Assembly (NCBI RefSeq): GCF_028598805.1
Contig: NZ_JAQRFI010000016.1
Span: forward strand, 1-64,000
Reading direction: 5' to 3'
DNA: 64,000 bases
From: Xenorhabdus yunnanensis
Lineage (GTDB): Bacteria; Pseudomonadota; Gammaproteobacteria; Enterobacterales; Enterobacteriaceae
A program made the translations under genes and the position numbers. This document shows positions 27,481-36,388 of this stretch, piece after piece. The notes below the pieces were generated by a model. It searched no databases. It was not told where the DNA came from and was given only the letters and a program-made list of their open reading frames with translations. The stretch's first letter is position 1, and each line of letters starts with the position of its first letter.

Positions 27481-28368
27481 TAGCTTCTCCCGCGACCTAT
27501 ACCTGACAACATGCAATCTCTGGCGCGCGACCATTCTGGCAAAACAGAAAAACCTGCTTTGCCCTTGATCGATATCTGTGCGCCAGAGTGAACGCAGGTT
27601 GAGGTATTGCGGGGTATCGGTTGAGTACGCGGTACTGCCGCCTGTATAAACAGGTCATCCCCACCGGCTAAAAGCCAGCCTCGATATCGTCAAGTTCTCC
27701 TTTTTTAATCTAAAAATGCAGTGTCAGATTCACTGCGTGGTGAAGCAGGCGTGAGCCTGTCAGGGTTGTGGTACTCTTTGGCTGCGGCGTCACTTTCAGC
27801 GGTAACCCGCAAAAAGTGACGCCTTGAGTTTTCGAACAATCAGCAAAGACTATTAAAGCGTTGAAATACCAACGGGTACAGCAAAACGCCGCCAGATTCA
27901 ATGTCAAACGGTAGTCATGCGTTAATGGTTTAGCGGTAAAAAAATTGTCTGTTGAATAATTCAGACAGGGATAGATAAAAGTATGAACGGATGCGCAAAA
28001 GCCATCCTGTTGTTCATTGAAGATAAACAGGATTTATGTTGATTTGAAAAGTCAGTGTATGAACCCACGTTCAACACCCTTCGGCGACAAGATAAAAACA
28101 CCTTTTGGGCGTATTTTTAGTTTAATAAACCTTCATTACCAGACAAGGGGTTTATGTCTGACAATATCTGCTTCCAAAGGTGGGCAGATGTACCGCAATG
28201 CTTGCTCTCCCTTGCAGGCTACGGGAGTTTTCATTCGCCGCTTAACGCTGATCCTTGCAGGCGATAGGATCGTTTTAGTTACAGCTCCATACATTATCTA
28301 TTAGATTGAAGCGAGTCAAATGTTTGTTCAAGGTAGAACAACACACAACTTTTACCAGCTAGTAAGAT
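27481..28368. other. Intergenic region with short degenerate frames
   Basis: No convincing full-length gene. A 65-aa minus-strand frame is listed separately. Plus-strand 28165-28265 (GACAATATCTGCTTCCAAAG onward) resembles the reverse complement of 45815-45945 in the ICE, both reading ISASKG-QMYR in one frame. This suggests a short degenerate repeat family or relics of a small phage-type protein. Confidence 0.45.
27710..27907 (-). CDS. Possible small protein, unrecognised
   Basis: A 65-residue frame reading MTLNLAAFCCTRWYFNALIV and ending VNLTLHF. There is no clear ribosome-binding site and no domain. It is Cys/Phe-rich and lies in a poorly conserved intergenic stretch near the recombinase. 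It may be spurious. Confidence 0.25.
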   Translation of the reverse strand: MTLNLAAFCCTRWYFNALIVFADCSKTQGVTFCGLPLKVTPQPKSTTTLTGSRLLHHAVNLTLHF

Positions 28369-28390
28369 GCCCGCGATAATTATCGCGGGC
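28369..28390 (-). terminator. 22-bp palindrome after the giant exoprotein gene
   Basis: GCCCGCGATAA and TTATCGCGGGC form a perfect palindrome 18 bp beyond the minus-strand stop at 28408. It lacks a T-tract. It is likely a transcript end or RNA-stabilising hairpin for the secretion operon. Confidence 0.55.
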
Positions 28391-28407
28391 GCTATTACCC
28401 ATTACAT

Positions 28408-31400
28408 TTAGTGCCAGTTGGCAGCCAGTACAGGTTGCAGCCGTTGTTGCTCAACATCGCTGAACATTGTAGTTGCAGGAGCTGATGGTGCAAATGCAGC
28501 TATGGCTTGAACAAGGTGCTCAATCTCACTATCCATCAAGCGATGACTCTCACCGACCATAATACTTGCTGGTCGTTCAGGAGAGCTAGCATACCAATTA
28601 TGCAGCATGACCTCCTGTTTGCTACCAATGACCGAAATCTGCAAATCCTGCCCAGCATGCTGGAATCTCAGATTATCAAGACTGATATCCTTTCCTAACA
28701 CCAATTTGCCCATATCACCGCTAAATTCTAACTTATTGAATCCATGCCCGACTTCTACCGTCGACATAGTACCACTGGTCAAAATATTGTTATTACCATC
28801 ACCAACTTTTACCTTCGACATAGTACCGTTAGCAACGATATGGTTATTACCATTTCCTACTTCTATTTTAGCCATAGTACTACTGGACTCGATATTGTTA
28901 TCTCCATCTCCGGCTATGAATTTGCCAACATTGCCGGTAATGATATTATTACCATCACCTAGCGTGATATTGGCATCTCGTCCTGTTACATTGATCTTAT
29001 TATCACCACGCCCAGCGACTAGTTTATCAACATTGCCGGTAATGATGTTATTACCATCACCTAGCGTGATATTGGCATCTCGTCCTGTTACATTGATTTT
29101 ATTATCACCACGCCCAGCGACTAGTTTATCAACATTGCCGGTAATGATGTTATTACCATCACCTAGCGTGATATCAGCTCTATGTCCTGTCACATTGATC
29201 TTATTATCACCATGTCCAGCAGCTAGTTTATCGACATTGCCAGTAATGGTGTTGTTACCACCACCTACTTTTATCGTCGGCATTGTACTGCTGGATTCGA
29301 TATTATTATCTCCATGTCCGGCTACTAGTTCGTCGACATTACCAATAATAATGTTATTACCATCACCTAGCGTGATATCAGCTCTATGCCCTGTCACATT
29401 GATCTTATTATCACCATGTCCAGCAGCTAGTTTATCGACATTGCCAGTAATGGTGTTGTTACCATCACCTACTTTTATCGTCGGCATAGTACTGCTGGAT
29501 TCAATATTGTTATCGCCATTTCCGACGATTAGCTTTTTAACACCACCAATAACGGTATTGTTACCATTACCTAGAGTGATATCGGAACTACTTCCCGTCA
29601 CATTAACCTTATTATCACCATTTCCAGCGACAACTTTATTAAGGTCAGCTTCCACAATGATTGTTTTACTCTCATCTCCCAACGTAACCTCGGCAAAAGT
29701 ATTTTTAACTATAACAGTATTGGGATCAGTGGTTATTGGTGTCGGTTCTACTACTGGATCAATTTTCGGAATAGTAATTGGTTCCCGATCAACAAGAGGA
29801 ATCATAATTGCTTCCCAGTCAATAGGTGGAATAGTAATCGGTTTCCAATCAGGAATAGTAATTGGCTTCCGATCAATATCAATAGAAGGTATGCTAGGTG
29901 TCAATGAGTCCGGCACTGTAATAGTTGATGTATCAGGAGATTGCGGTACGACTGGTTTGACCGTGGGTACTAAGTCTGGTGCATGTTCCGCAAAAATGAA
30001 GTCGGCTGCATCTATCTGTGAAACATCCAGAGTATCGAGATAAAGCAGTTCCACTTTTGAATCAGCGGCGTTTGCCCCATTAAATGTGACGTTAACGCCA
30101 TGAATTTGTGACAACCCATTGATCGTACCACGATTGCTTTTAGTGATAGAAAGTTGACTAAAGTCAGTGACGCCAACTTGACGCAGATCGATCTTATCGA
30201 TACCGTGGCGGAATCCACGTAATGCGTTTCTGTAATTGCTAGCACCTGGTTGGGCTGCTACAACGAAAACGTCTGATGTTGCACTATCGTGGCTATAAAT
30301 AGTCCCATCCAGGCTAAATTTCATCTGACCTTGAGCATCAGTACTGAACAAGACTCTATTGCCTCCGCCATTAAGGATCACTGTTCCCAGGCCTTCTTGT
30401 GGTTGGTGCGTTGAGGTGTCACTACTGGTGTAGGTCATTGGCGCGATAAAGGAATCTTGGAATTTGAAATTCTCAGCACTAATTCCAGTGATTTGCTGAT
30501 TTTTCAGGGTAATATTCTGGTTATTACCCAGATCAACCTTAACATCATCCCCCTGTTGAGTTATTAGCAAGTCAGCAAAGGTTTTTCCACGAAATCCGAC
30601 CAGATCGATGATTTCGCCACGGGCGGCCTCGAAATTACTGATAATATCGCTGCCAGCTTCACGGCGGTGAACCACAAAGAAGTCCTTACCCGCACCGCCA
30701 ATCAGCGTGTTGTTTCCACGCCCGCCATCTAGCAAGGCATCAGTATTACCTGCAACCAGCGTATCGTTGCCATCACCGGTGACAATGTTATGAATGCCCG
30801 ACGGATCCTTGATAGTTAACGCGGCACCGCCAATGCTGGCAACACCGGTCTGCAAGTTGACCGAGGTATCGCGTGAAACCGCCGCCGCATTGAGGGTATT
30901 ACGCCCACCCGCCACGCCATTAACTGCATCATCCAGTACCGCACGGTTGGCTTGCCCGACCACCGACTGGATATATTCGTCGGTGTAAAAGTAAGTATTA
31001 TCCGGTGTACTCTTGCTGCCGTACAAACGGAGTGACCAGGCATTTAGTGTGGTTGGCAGGCCCGAATTTGCACTGGTGACTTGCAGCGTCCAGTTACCCG
31101 CCGAGTTTTCACCAAAATCGTGGGTCGACATAAAGCTGTACTTGAACGTTCCCGACTGGCTGCTACCCATATCGGTATCACTCGCGCCCGACACATCATC
31201 TGGAACCTTGCCCTGACGATTGAGTAATATACTTTGAGTGCCATCAGGAGAGATCAGTTTGAGCGTCAAATCGCCAAGACGACCCACTTCGGCGTCAAAA
31301 TCAATTTCAATATGTTCGATATTCAGACCGGCATTCATCGCAATGGAGGATGTCAGCGTTTCACCCGCAGCCAGGGTTTTGCCAAGAGCACCGCTGGATG

Positions 31401-34400
31401 CGCTATAAACATACTCGTTGGCTGCTGTGCTTTGCGTCATCCAGGACTCGGCCAAGCGAACAGCGGCTCGTGCATCGACGGCGCCAAATCCATAATCATT
31501 ACTGGTGTGCATGCCGCCGCCATTCCAGTGATGGGCGCTATTGTCGCTCCATTCGGTGGATGGGTCATTGACCTTGCGAGCAGATAGTGCAAGGATCTGC
31601 TGCACGTCACGATAGCCCAGGTTAGGGTTGGCCTCAAGCATCAGTGCAACAATGCCAGAGACGATCGGTGCGGCAAAGCTGGTGCCTTGCATACTGGTGT
31701 AGTCATTGCCGAAGGTCGAACCACGGTCAGTTTTCAGCATATGGCTGGTCGATACCACATTACTGCCCGGTGCAGAAACCAGCAGGCTGGCACCCGGGTT
31801 CGAGAAGGGTGAAGAACCAATCTGCAAAGTCGATAAGTCGCTTTGTGCGTTGATCGCACCGACTTGTACAGAAAAACGGTTGTTACTGGTCAGTGACCCC
31901 TGGGCATTGCCGCCGGCTTCTCGATTGTTACCACCCGCCGCCACGATGACGGTACCCAATCCGCCACGGCCATTAGCCGCTGCGTACTGCGCATTCAGGC
32001 TCAGCGATGCGGCAGTATTAATGGAACCATCCTGAAGATTGCTGAGCGCGAAATCATTGGTGAATCCCCAGCTATTGTTGGCAATGTCAAAGCTGACCAT
32101 ATGCCCAAGTCCCGCAAGGTCGGCTCCGTCATTAGCCAGATAATAGCCACCCAATGTAGCGCCATGGGCAACCCCTACGCCACCAATATTATTCTTCGTG
32201 GCAACCATCACACCCGCCACCATCGTCGCATGGTTGGAAACCACGTTTGGCAAGGTACCATTGGCTTGTTGAGTTTGCAGCCAGGCTTTATCAACATTTG
32301 CTGCAAGATCGGGATGAGCGATATCAAAGATTTCTGGCCCGGTGGCGAACTTGCCGCCCGGTTCGAACTGACCGATACGCACGCCTTTGCCGGTATAGTC
32401 TTTCCAAACCGGCAGGATGTTGGCATCGCTCAGATACCATTGCTGAGCAGCCAGTGGATCGAGCGGGACTTCGGGGGTCAGTAAGGTAGCAACGGCACGC
32501 ATTGGTGCGGTTTCCCCGCTGCTCAGATCCACTACTGAGGCTGAAGGATTACCGGCTGCATCAGTTACACCATATTTGAAGCTAATGACACCAGTGTAAT
32601 CTGCATCCGGCGTAAACAAGACATCGCCCTGGGCGGTGAGACTGACCGTACCGCCTATCGCATCTCCAACATTGGCAATACGCAGTGCCCCCTGGCTGTT
32701 GAGGTGTTGATCATTGGCCAACAGGCTCTCTGCGGAAATCAGATGAGGTTGGGTACGAGAAAAGACTTTGCCATCCTTGTCGTGGGTGAGGACATCCTCA
32801 ACAGGCATCGCATTGGGTATTTGTAAATCCACCGCTGAAATATCCGCAAAATTGAGTTTTTGGATATTTTTCAGCGTCACTGTGCCATCACGCCCGGCAA
32901 CCTTGTCGGTCACGATATATCCACTGTCGGTACGGGTGATTTGGTAGTCGCCGTGGTTACCGTGCAGGCTAACGATGTTAACGCCCCCATCGCCATCAAT
33001 GGTGGCATTACCGTGTCCTACCTCAATAATGTCATCACCTACACCGCCGAAAATCTTATCGTCTCCGCCACCGGCATGAATGATGCTGCCTCCCTCAGAA
33101 GCGTAAATTATATCGCCTTGAGAACCTGCATAGATGACTGACTTTCCACTACCACCAATAATGGTGTTATGCCCACTACCACCGACTAAAACGTCGTTAC
33201 CCATCCCACCAACCAGAACAGAATCACCGGAGCCTCCCTTGATAAAGACACCATTGGCTCCTCCGCTCCTGATAACATCACTACCACTTCCACCTTGAGC
33301 GACGGTTAAACCAGCCTCAGCCATGTTTAGCTCGACGCCTTTGTTGCCAATAATAAGCGCTGTATCGTATCCCCCATTGCCATGAATGTTTTTCGTATCG
33401 TCAGAAGCGCTGATAACAAAAACGTCATCACCGGTACCGCCAATATAAGTATTGCTTCCTTCTCCCCCAACCAGCCAGCTGCCAGTTTTTGCTGCAATCA
33501 GGGTATCATTACCGCTACCACCATACAGATGACTCACACCTAGCTGTTCTGCATCCAGAGTTTCACCTGTTTCACTCTGGCTGGCGTAAGCCGTGGTCGT
33601 GATATCGTTGTACGTAGAAGTCACCCGCGTACCCGTCCCCTGAGTGCTCAGTATGTTGCTGACAGGGTCACCGAGAAAATCAACCGCCAGCATTTCCCGG
33701 ATTTCGCCATTGATGGTGAAAGATCCACTGGCAACAACTTTGTTCCCATCACGCACTTCGACTTTATCAGAAGAGCTGACATTAATCTGGGTAATACCCA
33801 ATTCTGCTAATGTCTTGAGCTCGCCCGTATCGACTTTCGCATCGTGTGAACCATCAACCCAAATCCTCAATTGGTTCCAGATAGGATCACGCTCATCAAT
33901 CATCCCGTCCTTATTGGCATCTGCACTGACCAGTGCACCGAAACCATTCTTGAATTTTTTCTCGCCTGCAGCACCGTTTATCCCGGACTTGCCGCCGTAA
34001 TACTCAGAGAACATCTGGCTAGCATTTTTTATCTGACCACTACCATCGTCAATGACCAGTATTCCGGTATTGCGATCCGCCCAGCCACTGCGCTTGAGCG
34101 TGCCACTGTTATCCATGTCGAACAACACGCCATCACGGATGTCAGTCATGTGTACGCCATTACCACTCAGATCCAATAACAGCGGGTCAACATAAGTGTT
34201 GAACGTTGTCATCGCTGATAAGCCGTTCAACGTCACGGCGTTGCGTAGGCCAAAGTCCAGTTTGCTCGAGTCTCCGGACTGGTAGAAGGGTTTGTAGAAC
34301 TCCGATAGATAGGTGTTGGGCCGCACATTGGGGTCAAGCTGCATTTCACCAGGACGAATACCTCCGGTGGCAAGGCCGGCCATCTGGGTAGAGGTAAAGT

Positions 34401-35157
34401 CTGTTTTGTTGAGAATATCTCCGATGACAGATATTTTGTGTGTCGCCGCATTTTGGATATAACCGTTGGCGACATCCTGCTGCGCCTTATTTTCGCCCTG
34501 AATATGTTTTTGGGGCTGTGGGGAGGAATTAATATCAATGTTAATCAAGTTTGTTGACGGTCCAGGGACACGCTTACTTTCATCCGGGGTTAACCATAAA
34601 GTTTTAGTGACATCTCTTGCATCATGATACTCATAATATTGACCATCATGAACCAGATGGTTACTAATGATTTCAGCCCCATTAAATTTTAACAAGTTAT
34701 TCATAGGAATAATGTTATTTACGGGAAACAGATTTCCTTGCATACCATGCGTATTGTATCCAATGGATGTTAATGAAAAGAATACGAAATCGACGCAACT
34801 GTTGCTGTGCAAACTGTATTCTGTATCCCTAAATCCACCTATCTCCTTTGGATTTTGCGAAAATGCGATTAACTTCTTATACTGAGATTCATTCAAAGCT
34901 ACTGTAACTTCATAAGAGGTCTGTTGGTAGGCGGCATTATCATGAGTTGTTACTCGCCCTTCCCCCCAGGGTTGATCATACACTGACTCGAAACCGTAAC
35001 TTCTTTCATTACCGTTGCCATCATTTATCACATACCACATATGCCCGCCAGATGAAGAATGCACATCTCCTGCTTTATGTTCGTTCTTATCGGCCTGATA
35101 AACATACTTAGCCCCCACCGGAGCAACTTTGTAGGTTACGGTATATTTCTTTTCCAT
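28408..35157 (-). CDS. Giant RTX exoprotein with papain-like, subtilase and P domains
   Basis: 2249 aa; AGAGGAAAT precedes the ATG. Residues 1-190 have GGHMWY (His39) and SNSCVDFVFF (Cys121), the order of a permuted NlpC/P60 (LRAT/YiiX-like) fold (inference). A segment with DPLLLDLSGNGV and DANKDGMIDERD resembles FrpC-type calcium-binding regions. RTX repeats follow (GGSGNDTL, GGTGDDVF, GGVGDDII). A subtilase (S8) domain covers about 900-1260 with His976 (NHATMVAG) and Ser1160 (GTSFAAP); where Asp is expected the sequence has QFEPGG (Glu932). A proprotein-convertase P-like domain comes next (GDLTLKLISPDGT, NAWSLRLYG), then more RTX, a Pro/Ile-rich linker (about 1770-1850) and many GDGNN/GHGDN repeats. 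The C-terminus (LVQAIAAFAP ... LAANWH) resembles type I secretion signals. It is the last gene of the exporter operon. Confidence 0.88.
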   Translation of the reverse strand: MEKKYTVTYKVAPVGAKYVYQADKNEHKAGDVHSSSGGHMWYVINDGNGNERSYGFESVYDQPWGEGRVTTHDNAAYQQTSYEVTVALNESQYKKLIAFSQNPKEIGGFRDTEYSLHSNSCVDFVFFSLTSIGYNTHGMQGNLFPVNNIIPMNNLLKFNGAEIISNHLVHDGQYYEYHDARDVTKTLWLTPDESKRVPGPSTNLINIDINSSPQPQKHIQGENKAQQDVANGYIQNAATHKISVIGDILNKTDFTSTQMAGLATGGIRPGEMQLDPNVRPNTYLSEFYKPFYQSGDSSKLDFGLRNAVTLNGLSAMTTFNTYVDPLLLDLSGNGVHMTDIRDGVLFDMDNSGTLKRSGWADRNTGILVIDDGSGQIKNASQMFSEYYGGKSGINGAAGEKKFKNGFGALVSADANKDGMIDERDPIWNQLRIWVDGSHDAKVDTGELKTLAELGITQINVSSSDKVEVRDGNKVVASGSFTINGEIREMLAVDFLGDPVSNILSTQGTGTRVTSTYNDITTTAYASQSETGETLDAEQLGVSHLYGGSGNDTLIAAKTGSWLVGGEGSNTYIGGTGDDVFVISASDDTKNIHGNGGYDTALIIGNKGVELNMAEAGLTVAQGGSGSDVIRSGGANGVFIKGGSGDSVLVGGMGNDVLVGGSGHNTIIGGSGKSVIYAGSQGDIIYASEGGSIIHAGGGDDKIFGGVGDDIIEVGHGNATIDGDGGVNIVSLHGNHGDYQITRTDSGYIVTDKVAGRDGTVTLKNIQKLNFADISAVDLQIPNAMPVEDVLTHDKDGKVFSRTQPHLISAESLLANDQHLNSQGALRIANVGDAIGGTVSLTAQGDVLFTPDADYTGVISFKYGVTDAAGNPSASVVDLSSGETAPMRAVATLLTPEVPLDPLAAQQWYLSDANILPVWKDYTGKGVRIGQFEPGGKFATGPEIFDIAHPDLAANVDKAWLQTQQANGTLPNVVSNHATMVAGVMVATKNNIGGVGVAHGATLGGYYLANDGADLAGLGHMVSFDIANNSWGFTNDFALSNLQDGSINTAASLSLNAQYAAANGRGGLGTVIVAAGGNNREAGGNAQGSLTSNNRFSVQVGAINAQSDLSTLQIGSSPFSNPGASLLVSAPGSNVVSTSHMLKTDRGSTFGNDYTSMQGTSFAAPIVSGIVALMLEANPNLGYRDVQQILALSARKVNDPSTEWSDNSAHHWNGGGMHTSNDYGFGAVDARAAVRLAESWMTQSTAANEYVYSASSGALGKTLAAGETLTSSIAMNAGLNIEHIEIDFDAEVGRLGDLTLKLISPDGTQSILLNRQGKVPDDVSGASDTDMGSSQSGTFKYSFMSTHDFGENSAGNWTLQVTSANSGLPTTLNAWSLRLYGSKSTPDNTYFYTDEYIQSVVGQANRAVLDDAVNGVAGGRNTLNAAAVSRDTSVNLQTGVASIGGAALTIKDPSGIHNIVTGDGNDTLVAGNTDALLDGGRGNNTLIGGAGKDFFVVHRREAGSDIISNFEAARGEIIDLVGFRGKTFADLLITQQGDDVKVDLGNNQNITLKNQQITGISAENFKFQDSFIAPMTYTSSDTSTHQPQEGLGTVILNGGGNRVLFSTDAQGQMKFSLDGTIYSHDSATSDVFVVAAQPGASNYRNALRGFRHGIDKIDLRQVGVTDFSQLSITKSNRGTINGLSQIHGVNVTFNGANAADSKVELLYLDTLDVSQIDAADFIFAEHAPDLVPTVKPVVPQSPDTSTITVPDSLTPSIPSIDIDRKPITIPDWKPITIPPIDWEAIMIPLVDREPITIPKIDPVVEPTPITTDPNTVIVKNTFAEVTLGDESKTIIVEADLNKVVAGNGDNKVNVTGSSSDITLGNGNNTVIGGVKKLIVGNGDNNIESSSTMPTIKVGDGNNTITGNVDKLAAGHGDNKINVTGHRADITLGDGNNIIIGNVDELVAGHGDNNIESSSTMPTIKVGGGNNTITGNVDKLAAGHGDNKINVTGHRADITLGDGNNIITGNVDKLVAGRGDNKINVTGRDANITLGDGNNIITGNVDKLVAGRGDNKINVTGRDANITLGDGNNIITGNVGKFIAGDGDNNIESSSTMAKIEVGNGNNHIVANGTMSKVKVGDGNNNILTSGTMSTVEVGHGFNKLEFSGDMGKLVLGKDISLDNLRFQHAGQDLQISVIGSKQEVMLHNWYASSPERPASIMVGESHRLMDSEIEHLVQAIAAFAPSAPATTMFSDVEQQRLQPVLAANWH
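28931..29236 (-). repeat. Three tandem 102-bp repeats inside the giant gene
   Basis: Units at 28931-29032, 29033-29134 and 29135-29236 are nearly identical, and related but more diverged units extend to about 29660. Each encodes 34 residues (two ~17-residue turns of the ITLGDGNNIITGN / VAGRGDNKINVTG type). Near-identity at DNA level indicates recent duplication or gene conversion. The array is also a risk for assembly collapse. Confidence 0.9.
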
Positions 35158-35204
35158 ATTTTTTATTTCCTCTAGTTGTTATTTCTCTTGATTTTCTATA
35201 TAAA

Positions 35205-35747
35205 TTAAATTTTCGGATTGAAATAATTGACCTCAACAAAACTCTCTATGCCATTAAAATCTGGAAGACTCTCCAGGGTAGTAATAACAGCAGAATAACT
35301 CCCAGGGGGTAACTCAAGTATTTTGATATTTCGCACAGCCATATTTATACTTCTTCCTTCATAATCTATGCGCTGTCCCCAACCATGCCCTCCTGCATTT
35401 ATTTTTTTGTCAAAAAAAACCTCATCATCCTTAACAACATGGAGTAAAACAGAGGTTATTATCCCGTCATCATCAGTACTTCCGAAAAACTTACCTCCGA
35501 ACAATCTAAGTCTTCTTAACATTTCATCGTAGTTATCACCTTTACCCTTATCAAACAGTAGAGCAAATTGATAATTTCCAGTTTTGCTGATTTCAAAATC
35601 AAATTTTACTGATTGGCCAGACTTTGTTATATCAATCGGTTTGTAGATATGAATAGGCTTAGAGCAAGCCACCAGCCAGGTACAACTTAAAAAAATTATA
35701 ATATTGCGCCAATATTTGAACCTTCCGTATACCTGTAATACCTTCAT
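35205..35747 (-). CDS. DUF5625 family lipoprotein
   Basis: This 180-aa protein starts MKVLQVYGRFKYWRNIIIFL after GGAGGTAATGAG; a longer frame from 35780 is less likely. Residues ~12-28 are hydrophobic and end in the lipobox LVAC, so Cys would be lipidated and the protein anchored in a membrane. The rest is a beta-rich DUF5625-like domain (VKFDFEISKTGNYQFALLFD; GWGQRIDYEGRSI; ELPPGSYSAVITTLE). It is a paralogue of the gene just upstream. It lies 47 bp before the giant exoprotein gene in the same operon. The role is unknown; protection against, or a surface partner for, the exported protein is possible (inference). Confidence 0.8.
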   Translation of the reverse strand: MKVLQVYGRFKYWRNIIIFLSCTWLVACSKPIHIYKPIDITKSGQSVKFDFEISKTGNYQFALLFDKGKGDNYDEMLRRLRLFGGKFFGSTDDDGIITSVLLHVVKDDEVFFDKKINAGGHGWGQRIDYEGRSINMAVRNIKILELPPGSYSAVITTLESLPDFNGIESFVEVNYFNPKI

Positions 35748-35776
35748 CTCATTACCTCCAACCTTTTCTACAAAAA

Positions 35777-36298
35777 TCAAATTTTCGGATCGTAATAAGT
35801 AAATTCTGCAAAACTTTCAATTCCATTAAAATCAGGAATATTTTCCAGAGTGGTAATGACAGCAGAATAACTCCCTGGGAGTAGCTCAAGTATTTTAATG
35901 TTACGAACAGCTAGATTTATTCTTCTTCCTTTGTAATCTAAAGACTGTCCCCAACCACGTCCTTTTGCATTTATTCTCTTGTCAAAAAATACCTTGCCAT
36001 CTTTAACTATCTTAAGTGAGATAGGAGTTATCATTCCGTCCTTATCAATCTCCCCAAACAATTCGAGCCGTTTTTTCAATTCTTCAAAATCATCGCCTTT
36101 ATCAAACAGCAGAGCAAACTGATAATTCCCTTTCTTACTGATTTCAAAATTAAATTTGACTGATTGACCCGCCTTCGATGCATCAATCGATTTGTATATA
36201 TCAATGGGTTTAGACCATGCGTTCAACCAGACACAACTTAAAAAAAGAATAATCCAGCGCCAATTCCTAACTCTTTCATGTGTGAGTAATACCGTCAT
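35777..36298 (-). CDS. DUF5625 family protein without lipobox Cys
   Basis: This 173-aa protein starts MTVLLTHERVRNWRWIILFL; TGGAGTAACGAG precedes the ATG. It is clearly paralogous to the next gene (VKFNFEISKKGNYQFALLFD, GWGQSLDYKGRRI, ELLPGSYSAVITTLE). Where the paralogue has LVACSKP it has LNAWSKP, so the lipid-acceptor Cys is replaced by Trp. It should be a soluble periplasmic protein or remain anchored by its hydrophobic N-terminus. It lies between the hlyD-like gene and the lipoprotein gene on the same strand. Function unknown. Confidence 0.8.
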   Translation of the reverse strand: MTVLLTHERVRNWRWIILFLSCVWLNAWSKPIDIYKSIDASKAGQSVKFNFEISKKGNYQFALLFDKGDDFEELKKRLELFGEIDKDGMITPISLKIVKDGKVFFDKRINAKGRGWGQSLDYKGRRINLAVRNIKILELLPGSYSAVITTLENIPDFNGIESFAEFTYYDPKI

Positions 36299-36388
36299 CT
36301 CGTTACTCCAAAAAATAAGACTGCGAAAAATATTAACGGGAGCTTATCTCAGCCCCTGTTCCCTTCACGAATACGAATACCCACGTTG

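Noticed and set aside
28607-30043. Long plus-strand frame (478 aa) opposite the giant exoprotein gene
   Set aside because: It is the antisense shadow of the repeat-rich region; its low-complexity Leu/Ser/Pro pattern mirrors the GDGNN repeats, and it has no ribosome-binding site.
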